From assembly GCA_031553835.1 (NCBI GenBank), contig JAVBKX010000041.1:94954-158953 (forward strand): 64,000 nucleotides of DNA. Direction: 5' to 3'. Source of the DNA: JAVBKX01 sp031553835. Lineage in GTDB: Bacteria > Bacteroidota > Bacteroidia > Bacteroidales > Azobacteroidaceae. Within the stretch, counting starts at the first letter, position 1; each line of letters opens with the position of its first letter. The position numbers and the translations under genes are program-made. The notes beneath the pieces are model-generated. The model was not told the origin of the DNA, did no database searches, and saw only the letters and a list, made by a program, of their open reading frames with translations. Below, one piece after another: positions 27,701 through 36,129 of the stretch.

Positions 27701-28047
27701 TGAGTACCATACCCAACCACAACTACTTCGTCTATTAATTCTGCATCTTCTTCTAAAACCACATCGTATGATGTTGCACTATTTAAGGAGATTTTTTTTT
27801 CCAGCATACCTATGGAAGACACAGTCAACGATTTGGATTTATCCGGGATAGTAAGAGAAAAAGTCCCTGATGCATCGGTTATTGTTCCAATCGACTTATC
27901 TTCATCCACTGTTATGGAGGCTCCAATAACAGGTTGCTGTTGCATATCTACCACAGTTCCCTTTATAACACGAGCTTGTCCGTAAATACCGGAACACAAC
28001 ACGGCAAAAAGACAACATAAAACTGATTTAATTATATAGGCTTTCAT
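24760..28047 (-). CDS. SusC/RagA-family TonB-linked outer-membrane transporter (PUL 2)
   Basis: Complete 1095-residue transporter. Order: signal peptide; carboxypeptidase-regulatory-like domain at about 25-100 (IKGTVVDMQQQPVIGASITV); VVVGYGTQRKSDLTGAVSSV at the plug entrance; plug blocks YVVDGIPISGG and IEILKDASSTAIYGSRAANGVVLITTKKG; then the 22-strand-type barrel ending in LGVNITF. No STN domain, so it is not expected to couple to an ECF sigma/anti-sigma pair; this fits regulation by the nearby hybrid two-component protein. The upstream neighbour is a small lipoprotein 39 bp away. Confidence 0.96.
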   Translation of the reverse strand: MKAYIIKSVLCCLFAVLCSGIYGQARVIKGTVVDMQQQPVIGASITVDEDKSIGTITDASGTFSLTIPDKSKSLTVSSIGMLEKKISLNSATSYDVVLEEDAELIDEVVVVGYGTQRKSDLTGAVSSVKAESITGRMVSIEQGLQGRAAGVMVTQSEASPDGGLSMVIRGSNSLVGGTEPLYVVDGIPISGGNSMIKGPTDSFGNVGSEQTMTQPANMLSFLNPSDIESIEILKDASSTAIYGSRAANGVVLITTKKGVEGAMKITFDASIDLANVYRKWNLLDAGDYAEQRRQRHLISKILGQNMTYEEAIVDMPFSGAYNGQYNTKWTPTDNFGGDAAYRPTPDDYRKGIVPSTDWQDAVLRTGVNQKYALTISGGTKDLSYYVGAGMDNVEGVLVGSEFKRYSINSNIDSRFWERVQLTNSFNATYTKSNRSQVGNIQSGDSRGVMMAAVIYDPTRLISSNRYEIENGLLINSDDPYTAATACLDINTVYTVFDNMALAIDIIEGLKFKISGGVHFTHNVRDLYNPRTSNRYWDASGQGYAFYGNNNNFYIINENVLTYNKKFSLHTIDAVAGFTQEMWQGEGHSMSGKGFLNDYNTYHVLGSATTFYPPYSDYWKTTGMSYLGRINYNYDDRYLLTLSARADGSSKFGKNNKWGYFPSGAIAWRVNQENFMENVKSISNLKLRVSIGTTGNQGVGAYQSLAALIPGTYPVEGKLGNTYQLGNVLPNPDLKWEKTVQYDAGIDLGFFRNRLTLTADVYRKNTTDLLQAMSLASNTGYSTVFKNAGSLRNTGVELSVTGTISEGNFFWSMTGNWSTNKIKVTSLGGLESYPGLHVWGWANYPFPITVGRALGEIWGYKITNVMKTWEQRANAAKDNPNMIEDTNPVTGERQRVGKLGEYDFEKDEEGNMKRQVIGNTNPDFIFGLNSMMRYKNFELSFAIAGSIGQDILNLQVMPGVDHTWKVHQYADNRWIPEVKDRNGKVIFEDNGKSGNILENPWGSNYGEATYSQQVEDGSWVKLKNVTIAYTYFFKQKPIHISSIRPYVAFNNVLCIDSYTGLDPEASMFGQDPTRRGVAFSEYPMSFSTTLGVNITF

Positions 28048-28086
28048 TTTTATGGATTTAAATGTTTTAAGAGAAATTGTTTAAGG

Positions 28087-28665
28087 TTATTTATTGTCCT
28101 TTACCGTTATCTTTTTACGGTTATGGTTCGGATCAACTATATACAAAGTAGGAGTAGTACGATCAGGCAAGATGTGGAGAATAAACGTTTTTTCAGGAGT
28201 TGCCGAAGCAACATCGTCTATTGTACGAATCATAACGGCCGTTTGTTTGACACCTCTGTCTATAAGAGCACGGCTGCCATCCCATACGAGACCCCAGCGT
28301 GTGCCGTCTTCATTCAGAGAATCTTTAAGTAATATGGGATTCATTAACCTGATGAAATTGTTTATTGCCGTAGTATCTGTTTTCCCTGTTTCGGGAGATA
28401 CCAGATCAAAGAAAACATTTACACCGGTTGCATCATTGCTGTTGTCGCTTACAATTTTTATAAGACGGACATACGTAGAGTCCGGACCACCATCCGAGTT
28501 CGGTTCATCATTGGCAATTGTCAGGTCACTTATATCCTCGAAGCCTACCTTTATGACCGGAGGATAATAATCAGACGGAGCCGCTTCATCGCATGCAAAA
28601 AATAGCAATGGAAATACTGTGCCTGTAAAAAAGACACACAATACATGTAAAATTTTGTTTTTCAT
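28087..28665 (-). CDS. Small lipoprotein heading PUL 2, family not recognised
   Basis: With the ATG at 28665 the product is 192 residues: a signal with lipobox FFAC (Cys25), then acidic DEAAPSDYYPPVIKVGFEDISDLTIAND and a largely beta region. Two further in-frame ATGs at 28674 and 28677, and a TTG at 28686, are possible starts; 28665 gives the most usual lipoprotein leader. No catalytic motif was seen. The place before susC in the same transcript direction suggests a surface glycan-binding or assembly accessory; this is inference. Placement ahead of susC instead of after susD is less common. Confidence 0.72.
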   Translation of the reverse strand: MKNKILHVLCVFFTGTVFPLLFFACDEAAPSDYYPPVIKVGFEDISDLTIANDEPNSDGGPDSTYVRLIKIVSDNSNDATGVNVFFDLVSPETGKTDTTAINNFIRLMNPILLKDSLNEDGTRWGLVWDGSRALIDRGVKQTAVMIRTIDDVASATPEKTFILHILPDRTTPTLYIVDPNHNRKKITVKDNK

Positions 28666-28883
28666 ACTATTCATCATAAAAGTCAAAAAAATAGGGTTCT
28701 CAACAGATACAAAGATTGGAAAAAACTCATTGAAAGCATTACACTATAATTTCAAAAGCGTACCCGATAATTACATTTTATATCCAATTTTAAAAAAATA
28801 ATTTAATGAACTATTAATCAGAGAATTATGATTGTTTTATATTTAACAATCCAAATGAATAAATAGTGCAGCAATGCAATTAT

Positions 28884-28921
28884 CGGACACTTTTCTGTGC
28901 AAAAAGAGGACTTTTCCGTAC
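28884..28921. promoter_or_regulatory. Putative regulator-binding direct repeat between PUL 2 and the MFS gene
   Basis: In the 320-bp divergent region, GGACACTTTTCTGT starts at 28885 and GGACTTTTCCGT at 28908. The shared TTTTCnGT blocks (28891-28898 and 28912-28919) are 21 bp apart, two helical turns, as expected for an AraC-type dimer site. The hybrid two-component regulator downstream has an AraC-type output domain, so it is a natural candidate binder. Assignment is inference. The rest of the gap is AT-rich with no clear TAnnTTTG box. Confidence 0.45.
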
Positions 28922-28985
28922 TACTTTATCAATAATTTTGAAATGAATTCTCACACGATCATAATAAATATAAATAACCTTTCAA

Positions 28986-30272
28986 ATGGAAAATACGCAA
29001 CAAGAGTATAGAAATTCAATCGCGGTGTGGAGAAAATTTAAGAATGAATATGATCATTTCAAAACATATCCTCAAAATATGAGGATTCTTTTGATAACCA
29101 ATCTATTGTATTCATTGGTTTTGCCTGTGGTTGAGATCTTTATAGGTGCCTATATCATGCGCAACAGCAATGATGCCACCATGGTAGTCGGATTTCAATT
29201 AGCCAGCTATACAGGCATTCCAATCACGTTTCTTATCAATGGTTTTCTTCTCCGGCATTTCAGGATTTCTACTCTTTATTCATTTGGCATGTTATTAAGT
29301 GGCATTTCCATGGCCATTATGACGGCTCTTTCCAATCTTACTACATTGGGTGTTGTTGTAGCAGGCCTCATCATGGGGTTATCTTTTGGTTTTTTCTGGT
29401 CTAACCGCGATTTTCTGGCACTGAACACAACCAATAATAATAACCGAAATTATTATTATGGCCTTGAAAGTTTTTTTTATACTTTAACCGGAGTTGGAGT
29501 CCCTTTTATTATAGGCGCTTTTATAGGGGCTACTGATAAGAATGGATGGTTTGATGGAAATGTCAATATTGCCTACCAAATAATAACAGCCGTTGTATTT
29601 CTTATCACAATCATTTCTTCTATGGTTGTTTTTCAAGGGAAATTTTCTAATCCCAAACGGGAAAAATTCTTATTCTGCAAATTCCACCGTCTTTGGAATA
29701 CAATGCTTGCCTTCTCGTCATTAAAAGGCATTGCCCAGGGATATATCGTAACGGCTCCCGCCATGCTTATAATGACATTAGTGGGCAATGAAAATGCACT
29801 TGGCGCCGCCCAATCTATCGGAGCCATATTGTCGGCTATTCTTTTGTATATTCTGGGACGGATATCGATGCCTGAAGACAGGATGAAAATTTTAGCATTG
29901 GGACTTATACTTTTTGCGGCAGGAGGAATTGTCAATGCAATTATGTATTCTTCTTTAGGTGTGATCATTTTTATGATGTGCCTTGTATTAGGGCGTCCCC
30001 TCATCGATATTGCGTATTTTCCTATTCAACTCAATGTCATAGATATCGTTTCCAGGATTGAAAAAAGAAATGAGTTCTCTTATATATTGTCTCACGAATT
30101 CGGATTGTATGCTGGTCGTCTTTTCGGTTGTGGATTGTTTATCTTATTAGCCAATTTTATTTCCGATACCTTTGCTTTACGATATGCATTACTAATAATA
30201 GGGATTATGCAATTAGCAGCGCTGGGAATAGCTAATAATATTATTAAAAACATTACACAGCTCAATAGTTAA
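28986..30272 (+). CDS. Major facilitator superfamily transporter
   Basis: A 428-residue polytopic inner-membrane protein with about 12 hydrophobic segments and a hydrophilic N-terminus of about 35 residues. The MFS pattern is visible in the first half (NGFLLRHFRISTLYSFGMLLSG between segments 2 and 3; GLIMGLSFGFFWSNRDFL) and the second half starts after a central basic loop (FSNPKREKFLFCKFHRLWN). The position between PUL 2 and its likely regulator suggests uptake of the mono- or disaccharide released in the periplasm; the substrate cannot be read. The start is well placed after an AT-rich leader. Confidence 0.87.
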   Translation: MENTQQEYRNSIAVWRKFKNEYDHFKTYPQNMRILLITNLLYSLVLPVVEIFIGAYIMRNSNDATMVVGFQLASYTGIPITFLINGFLLRHFRISTLYSFGMLLSGISMAIMTALSNLTTLGVVVAGLIMGLSFGFFWSNRDFLALNTTNNNNRNYYYGLESFFYTLTGVGVPFIIGAFIGATDKNGWFDGNVNIAYQIITAVVFLITIISSMVVFQGKFSNPKREKFLFCKFHRLWNTMLAFSSLKGIAQGYIVTAPAMLIMTLVGNENALGAAQSIGAILSAILLYILGRISMPEDRMKILALGLILFAAGGIVNAIMYSSLGVIIFMMCLVLGRPLIDIAYFPIQLNVIDIVSRIEKRNEFSYILSHEFGLYAGRLFGCGLFILLANFISDTFALRYALLIIGIMQLAALGIANNIIKNITQLNS

Positions 30273-30451
30273 TAAAAATGATAAAAAAATAGGATGTGAA
30301 CATAAAAACAACTATATTTATAGTGTTGATTTTCAATAAAATATCAAGAAAAAAAACAAGAAACAAGAAAACAGGATATAAAAAAATAAAGTTTTAATAC
30401 TATTAATAGCTTTTTACTTGAATGGAAATACGGAACTTGATTTACATTTCA

Positions 30452-33400
30452 ATGAAAAAGATATTGCTATATATATTGCTTATACACTCTACTTCTATTA
30501 TTGCAGAAGCAGAACTCGTGTATAAATATATAACCAATGAAGACGGGTTATCGAACAGTTCTGTTAATAAAGTTTTTCAAGACAGTGAAGGGTATCTATG
30601 GTTTGGCACATGGGATGGATTAAACAAATATGATGGAATAAACTTTACTACATATAATTCTAACCCGAATGACACAAATAGTATAACAAACAACGTAATA
30701 AAAGACATCATAGAACAACATCCGGGTGTAATCTGGGTGGTGACAAACCATGGTATCAACAAGATAAATACAAAGAAAGAAACAATTGACAGGTATTATT
30801 TAGGTTATGAACATATTTCACCTTCTTTGGAAAATGCATATTCGATCACTTGTAGTAAATCAGGATTAATAATTTGCTCCACACATGAGTGGGGATTAGC
30901 TTATTATGATGAAGAACAGAATGATTTTGTCCCTATTACAATACCAAAGTTCAGTACTTTTGACATAAAACAAATATATGCGGATGAAGATTGCCGATTA
31001 TGGATATTGAAAAGATCAGGAGCTCTTTTTAAAGTTGATTATCATATAAAGGAGCAATCATTTTCAGTCAGTAATATTTCTGAAATAAAGCGTTCGGAGA
31101 AATCAGGATTCTATTCTATAAGTAAAGCCAATGATCGCCATTTATTTCTCACGACATATAACAATAAGCTGTATGAAATAAATAGACTTCAGAATACATT
31201 GAAAAAATTACCGATACAAACAGAACCCTCACATTCTCGTGGGCAACTATGCAACCCGATACTTACAGAAAAAGGGAAATTGTTTTTACCTTATTCGTTC
31301 GATGGAATTGATATCTACAGCCAATATGGTGATTCGTTGATGTTTGAAAAAAATATATGCGCCGGGACCCCTTCATTTGACATATATTACTCAACGCAAA
31401 GTATCCTTTGGATTGGTTCCGATGGAGAGGGAGTGATCAAAGTATATCCTAATGCTAAGTTATTCCACAATATAAATGATTCTGATTTAGAAATCGATTT
31501 TAAGGGTGCAGTCAGATGTTTTTATTTGGACGTAAATACCCTATATACAGGCACTAAAGGAGGAGGCATTATTTGTACATCTAATTTTTTCAATCTCGAA
31601 CAACAAACAGCATATAGAATTGATATTGGCGATAATTTTGTTTATTCCATCCAACAGGGGTTCGGTGACGACTTGTTTGTAGGAACTGATGCTAAAGGAT
31701 TGTATGTTTACAATAAACAATCCGGGGTTGTAAGGTCTATAGCCTCTGCCAATGCAAACGAACAATTCTCGTCTATTTATGCTATTTTTTCTGATGAAAA
31801 AGTGGGAGAGATATGGCTTGGAACAAGTGGTTATGGATTGGTTAGGTTAAAAGTGAAGTTCATAAACGGGAATTATGAGCTTTTATCGGTAAAAAAATAT
31901 ATGCAAGACAAGTTTGACCGTTTTTCCATCTGCAATAATATTATATATTCCATTGCAAAAGATGGAGACAATTTATGGTTAGCAACCCGTGGCGGCGGTT
32001 TATGTCGCTTTAGCATATTAGAGGAAAGGTTTTCCAGTTGGCAGAATGAACCTTTAGATAATACCTCGATCAGTAGCAACGACTTATTATCCCTCAGTAT
32101 TGATAAATTTCACACCTTGTGGATAGGTACAAGTTATGGATTGAATGCTTTAAAATTGGATAATATCCAGGAAGGATTTCAACGTTATACTATGGACAAT
32201 GGCCTGTCAAATAACACAATACATGGGATCATTCCTTTTGACGGAAAATTATGGCTTTCAACCAACAAGGGATTAACTTTATTAGATCCTCTCAAGAAAA
32301 ATGTTTTCAATTTCAACTTAAACGATGGATTACAAAGCGATGAGTTTTGCGATGGTGCATATTACAGGAATGAGCAATACGACTATATTTTCATGGGGGG
32401 TATCAGTGGATTCAATTATTTTCGCCCAAGCGACATCTCCATGCGTAATTTTGTACCCGCTATAAATATTGTCGATTTTAATATTTCAAATCAGAAAGAA
32501 AACATTGAAAGCTATATCTCGAAGGACAACAAGAATAATTATCATCTTTCCCTGAAGTGGGAACAACGTTTTTTTTCGTTTGATTTCATCGCAATAGATT
32601 ATATTGATAGCAAAAAGTGTGAATACAAATATATATTGGAAGGATTTTCGCAAGATTGGATAAATAACGGAACCTCTCCGCATTCTTCTTTTACCAATGT
32701 CCCTCCGGGGAAATATATACTAAAAGTAATGGCATCTAACGGGGACAAAATATGGAATCCTCATCCGTTTATTTTAGAAATCGACGTTATGCCTCCTTGG
32801 TGGAAAACATCTTTTGCTTTTATCGGTTGTAACATACTCTTTCTTTTATTAGTCTGGATAATATATAAGATCGTCAAATATAGATGGACATTACGGAATG
32901 AGATACAGCTGCAACGTATTGAAAGTCAGCATTTGCAAGTTATTCACGAAACCAAACTCCGATTTTTCACCAACATAGCACACGAATTCAATTCTTGTTT
33001 GACCCTTATTTATGGCCCCAGTCGCAAACTGATGGAATATGCAGATAATGAATATATAAAGAAATATCTGAATGTGATACGTATGAATGCAGATAGAATG
33101 CAACACCTGATCAATGAACTGATGGAATTCAGAAAAGTAGAGACCGATCATCTTTCATTAAATTTAGAAAATGTTAATATTTCAGAAATCATCAGCTATG
33201 TAAGTGATAATTTTGAAGAACTGGGAGAAGAAAAAAGAATACATTTATTCACAGATATCAGTATAAATTTAGTATGGGTAACTGATCGTGATGCTCTGGA
33301 AAAAATACTATTTAACATTATTTCCAATGCATTCAAATTTACGCCCAATAATGGACAAGTGACTATCAGCACAACAAGTGACAATGCCAGACTAACAATC

Positions 33401-34504
33401 AGTATTGCCAATACCGGCCTCGGAATACCTCCCGAACGACTTAACGATATATTTGACCGATTTAAAATACTGGACAATATTGAAACCCAATCGTTGCAAG
33501 GAAAGTTGAAACAGACCGGAGTAGGTATGGCGCTTACCAAAAGTCTGATAACCGCATTAGGCGGAACCATCGAAGTGAGTAGCGTTGAAAACCAATTAAC
33601 TACATTTACTATTGTACTCCCTATCCGGGAAATGGTAGTACAACCTCAGTGCACAGCTGAATCCGATGAACTTATACCTGTTACTATTAAACACGGTGTA
33701 AGCGATAATAATGCAAAAGCTACCATACTTGTAGTGGAAGACAACGCTGATATGAGAGATTTTATTAAAGACATTTTAGCGGATAATTACAATGTAATAG
33801 AAGCAACCAATGGTGAAGAAGGATTGGAGATTCTTAAAAGCCAACGCCCGACACTCATTTTAGCAGATATTATTATGCCCGTAATGAATGGCATTACATT
33901 CGTTAAGGAAGTAAAGAGCAATCTCATTACAAATCATATTCCGGTTATCATATTATCGTCTCGCATAGAAATAGAAGACAAAGCACGTGGATATGACAGC
34001 GGTATAGATGCCTATGTAAGTAAGCCTTTTTCTCCTCAATATCTTTTGTCTGTTGTCAATCAAATATTGAATATAAGAAGTGATCTTAAACATTATTATA
34101 CATCAGGACTTTCAAAAATAGACTTACACGAAGGAGTTATAATTAATGAAAATGATAAAGATTTTATTATATCTATTACTAAACTTATTGAAGACAATAT
34201 TGAAAACGAAAACCTTTCACCTCTGTTTATTTGCGATAATATGGCATTGAGTCGAATGCAGTTTTACCGTAAGATAAAAGCGCTTACCGGACAATCCCCC
34301 AGCGAATTCATCAGAAATATAAAACTCAAATCAGCTGTTAATCTACTTACAAGTTCACAATTCACAGTACAAGAAATCATGTATATGACAGGTTTTAATA
34401 GTAAATCTTATTTTTACAGGGAGTTCACAAGTATGTTTGGCATATCACCCAAAGAATATAGAAATCAAAATACTATCTCTACAAACAGTAGCTCTTTCAA
34501 ATAA
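30452..34504 (+). CDS. Hybrid two-component system sensor/regulator (HTCS)
   Basis: One-polypeptide PUL regulator. Numbering from the alternative ATG at 30422: signal peptide, Reg_prop-type beta-propeller repeats about 40-690 (DSEGYLWFGTWDGLNKYDG), Y_Y_Y domain about 700-790, one membrane segment near 797-820, histidine kinase with His854, HATPase (NIISNAFKFTPNNGQ), receiver with Asp1149 in LADIIMP and Lys in SKPF, and AraC-type HTH at about 1255-1350 (FYRKIKALTGQSPSEFIR). The H-box reads HEFNSCLTLI instead of the usual HExRTPLTLI, and the G1 box has NTGLGI (Asn997) instead of DTG. It probably senses periplasmic oligosaccharide and activates PUL 2. The ATG at 30452 gives a standard signal peptide. 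Confidence 0.94.
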   Translation: MKKILLYILLIHSTSIIAEAELVYKYITNEDGLSNSSVNKVFQDSEGYLWFGTWDGLNKYDGINFTTYNSNPNDTNSITNNVIKDIIEQHPGVIWVVTNHGINKINTKKETIDRYYLGYEHISPSLENAYSITCSKSGLIICSTHEWGLAYYDEEQNDFVPITIPKFSTFDIKQIYADEDCRLWILKRSGALFKVDYHIKEQSFSVSNISEIKRSEKSGFYSISKANDRHLFLTTYNNKLYEINRLQNTLKKLPIQTEPSHSRGQLCNPILTEKGKLFLPYSFDGIDIYSQYGDSLMFEKNICAGTPSFDIYYSTQSILWIGSDGEGVIKVYPNAKLFHNINDSDLEIDFKGAVRCFYLDVNTLYTGTKGGGIICTSNFFNLEQQTAYRIDIGDNFVYSIQQGFGDDLFVGTDAKGLYVYNKQSGVVRSIASANANEQFSSIYAIFSDEKVGEIWLGTSGYGLVRLKVKFINGNYELLSVKKYMQDKFDRFSICNNIIYSIAKDGDNLWLATRGGGLCRFSILEERFSSWQNEPLDNTSISSNDLLSLSIDKFHTLWIGTSYGLNALKLDNIQEGFQRYTMDNGLSNNTIHGIIPFDGKLWLSTNKGLTLLDPLKKNVFNFNLNDGLQSDEFCDGAYYRNEQYDYIFMGGISGFNYFRPSDISMRNFVPAINIVDFNISNQKENIESYISKDNKNNYHLSLKWEQRFFSFDFIAIDYIDSKKCEYKYILEGFSQDWINNGTSPHSSFTNVPPGKYILKVMASNGDKIWNPHPFILEIDVMPPWWKTSFAFIGCNILFLLLVWIIYKIVKYRWTLRNEIQLQRIESQHLQVIHETKLRFFTNIAHEFNSCLTLIYGPSRKLMEYADNEYIKKYLNVIRMNADRMQHLINELMEFRKVETDHLSLNLENVNISEIISYVSDNFEELGEEKRIHLFTDISINLVWVTDRDALEKILFNIISNAFKFTPNNGQVTISTTSDNARLTISIANTGLGIPPERLNDIFDRFKILDNIETQSLQGKLKQTGVGMALTKSLITALGGTIEVSSVENQLTTFTIVLPIREMVVQPQCTAESDELIPVTIKHGVSDNNAKATILVVEDNADMRDFIKDILADNYNVIEATNGEEGLEILKSQRPTLILADIIMPVMNGITFVKEVKSNLITNHIPVIILSSRIEIEDKARGYDSGIDAYVSKPFSPQYLLSVVNQILNIRSDLKHYYTSGLSKIDLHEGVIINENDKDFIISITKLIEDNIENENLSPLFICDNMALSRMQFYRKIKALTGQSPSEFIRNIKLKSAVNLLTSSQFTVQEIMYMTGFNSKSYFYREFTSMFGISPKEYRNQNTISTNSSSFK

Positions 34505-34548
34505 ATATAAAAACAAAAAAGACCTATTGAAGAATATGCTCAAACAAT

Positions 34549-34584
34549 AAAAAACGCGACTACTTCTACAGCAGCCGCGTTTTT
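34549..34584. terminator. Bidirectional terminator between HTCS and the LysM gene
   Basis: AAAACGCG at 34551-34558 pairs with CGCGTTTT at 34576-34583, extended inward by partial CTAC/GCAG pairing, with A and T runs outside. It lies between two convergent genes. Confidence 0.8.
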
Positions 34585-34609
34585 GCATTTATTATTTCTG
34601 AACCCGGAT

Positions 34610-34975
34610 TTATACCGGTATCCGGATCGATTTCCCCGGATAAATCAAATCCGGATTTTTAATCGTATCCTTGTTAGCTTCATAAATCTTTTGCCAAGTC
34701 ATACCCGGATATTTTTTTGCAATTTTAGACAAACTGTCGCCTGGTTGAATGACATAGATTTCTTCAGCTCCCTGCACAACTTCAATCTTGAGAATCAAAT
34801 CATTAGCACGCATCTCAGGATCCATTTTTTTGTACATTTCCCACAAATGATCCTTTGCTGATTCAGAAGCGGAACCTGTGATATGCAGTACATTATTTTG
34901 TTCTGCCACATTTAAATTTTTCACAGCAGAAGTGGCGAAACTGATCAATTCTGCATATTTAGTTTGTAAACTCAT
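34610..34975 (-). CDS. BON-like/LysM protein, Kbp (YgaU)-like
   Basis: A 121-residue protein without a signal peptide. The N-terminal half (LNVAEQNNVLHITGSASE to LILKIEVVQG) resembles a BON domain; the C-terminal half (73-121, YVIQPGDSLSKIAKKYPG to DLIYPGKSIRIPV) is a LysM domain. This order is that of the potassium-binding protein Kbp/YgaU of E. coli, so a cytoplasmic ion-sensing or stress role is possible, but peptidoglycan binding cannot be excluded. Its ATG overlaps the TGA of the upstream BON lipoprotein gene (34972-34975), indicating coupling. Confidence 0.8.
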   Translation of the reverse strand: MSLQTKYAELISFATSAVKNLNVAEQNNVLHITGSASESAKDHLWEMYKKMDPEMRANDLILKIEVVQGAEEIYVIQPGDSLSKIAKKYPGMTWQKIYEANKDTIKNPDLIYPGKSIRIPV

Positions 34976-35439
34976 TTCAGTATAGTCATATTGTTAATAA
35001 CCTGTTTCGCTCCCGATTCATTGGCGATTTGCATTACATTGATCAGGTCGGCATCTTTCACGTCGCCGGCCAATGTAAGAATTCCGGCAGCAACACTAAT
35101 CGTTACTGTAGAGAAACCGGCAGCAGTCATTTTTTCCTGAACAAGAGTAGTCAATGCCTGGTCGGGAGTAATGGGAGGAACTACTACTACATTATTAGTT
35201 ACCGATTTTACACCTTTCACAGCTTTTACAGCAGTTTCTGCCTGTGCTTTTTGGTCATCGTTTTCTACAGTTCCGGTCAAAGTTACAACTCCTTTTTCAA
35301 CGACTCCGGCAACAGGTAAAGAAGTGGCGATCAAATTTTTTGTTACTTCCTGTTGAATTTTTACATCATTAGGTCCGCAAGAAACCAATACAGCAGACAA
35401 CAACAGTACAAATGTTCCTAAAAAAAACTTTGTTTTCAT
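34972..35439 (-). CDS. Lipoprotein with two BON domains
   Basis: A 155-residue lipoprotein with Cys21 (VLVSC). Two BON domains follow, about 32-95 and 96-155. Both carry the typical Val/Gly pattern: VEKGVVTLTGTVENDDQKAQ and AVKGVKSVTNNVVV in the first, VAAGILTLAGDVKDAD and AKQVINNMTIL in the second. BON domains bind membranes or polymers; OsmY-like proteins are envelope stress factors. It is coupled by a 4-bp overlap to the BON/LysM gene. The leader region 35440-35503 is AT-rich. Confidence 0.87.
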   Translation of the reverse strand: MKTKFFLGTFVLLLSAVLVSCGPNDVKIQQEVTKNLIATSLPVAGVVEKGVVTLTGTVENDDQKAQAETAVKAVKGVKSVTNNVVVVPPITPDQALTTLVQEKMTAAGFSTVTISVAAGILTLAGDVKDADLINVMQIANESGAKQVINNMTILK

Positions 35440-35503
35440 ACAATTAAAAAATTAAATGTTTAACTAACTATTAATCAAAATATTCTCTTTCTTTTTCAAT
35501 CAA

Positions 35504-36049
35504 TCACTTTCCAAAAAGGCCGCCAAGCATGCCCATCACACCACCTTTTTGCCCGGCCAATCCGGATACGGTCTTAATAATGTCATTCATATCAAACGCA
35601 TCATTTTCGTCATTCAAACGTCCCATCAACGAGTTTAAATCAATTCCACCGCCGCCAAATGATTTAAGGATATCATTAAAGTCAAGGCTGTTGTCTTTGG
35701 GATCGCCAGCTTTTTTGCCTAAAGCCGACAAAATTGCGGGAATAACTGCCGATACCAAACCTTGGACAATGGTTTTGTTCAGCCCTGTTTTCTGACATAA
35801 AATAGTAGTAACTGTCGATTCAATTCCGTTCATTACCGTATTTCCTGTAGATGTGGTTTTTTGGCTTGAAAAAATATCAAGCATCCCGGCCACATTACCT
35901 TGGCTTATCTGATCTTTCACTCCACTAAACAAGGCCTCAGGCAATGCTTGTGAAATAAGTCTTTTCTGGTCATTCGGAATAGAAGCGTTTCCTGTTATGG
36001 CCTGTCCGGCATATTCATTCACTAAATTGGTTAAGATTTTTTCAATCAT
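35504..36049 (-). CDS. DUF937-like protein of unknown function
   Basis: A 181-residue soluble protein beginning MIEKILTNLVNEYAGQAI (ATG at 36049; a GTG lies directly upstream). It contains helical TVTTILCQKTGLNKTIVQGLVSAVIPAILSALGKK and a Gly-rich tail ending GGVMGMLGGLFGK. The helical repeat and Gly-rich end fit DUF937-type proteins, which have no assigned function. It lies between the BON pair and the zinc-type ABC ATPase gene, all on one strand; gaps of 64 and 80 bp leave cotranscription open. Confidence 0.65.
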   Translation of the reverse strand: MIEKILTNLVNEYAGQAITGNASIPNDQKRLISQALPEALFSGVKDQISQGNVAGMLDIFSSQKTTSTGNTVMNGIESTVTTILCQKTGLNKTIVQGLVSAVIPAILSALGKKAGDPKDNSLDFNDILKSFGGGGIDLNSLMGRLNDENDAFDMNDIIKTVSGLAGQKGGVMGMLGGLFGK

Positions 36050-36129
36050 CACAAAATATTTTTATAGTTTGACACAGTTATATTCACCAGTTTATCGTAT
36101 CTACAAAAATCATGCAAAATTATTTAAAA

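Noticed and set aside
27224..27703. Long open frame opposite susC
   Set aside because: It is antisense to the conserved plug region of a certain gene and shows no family pattern.
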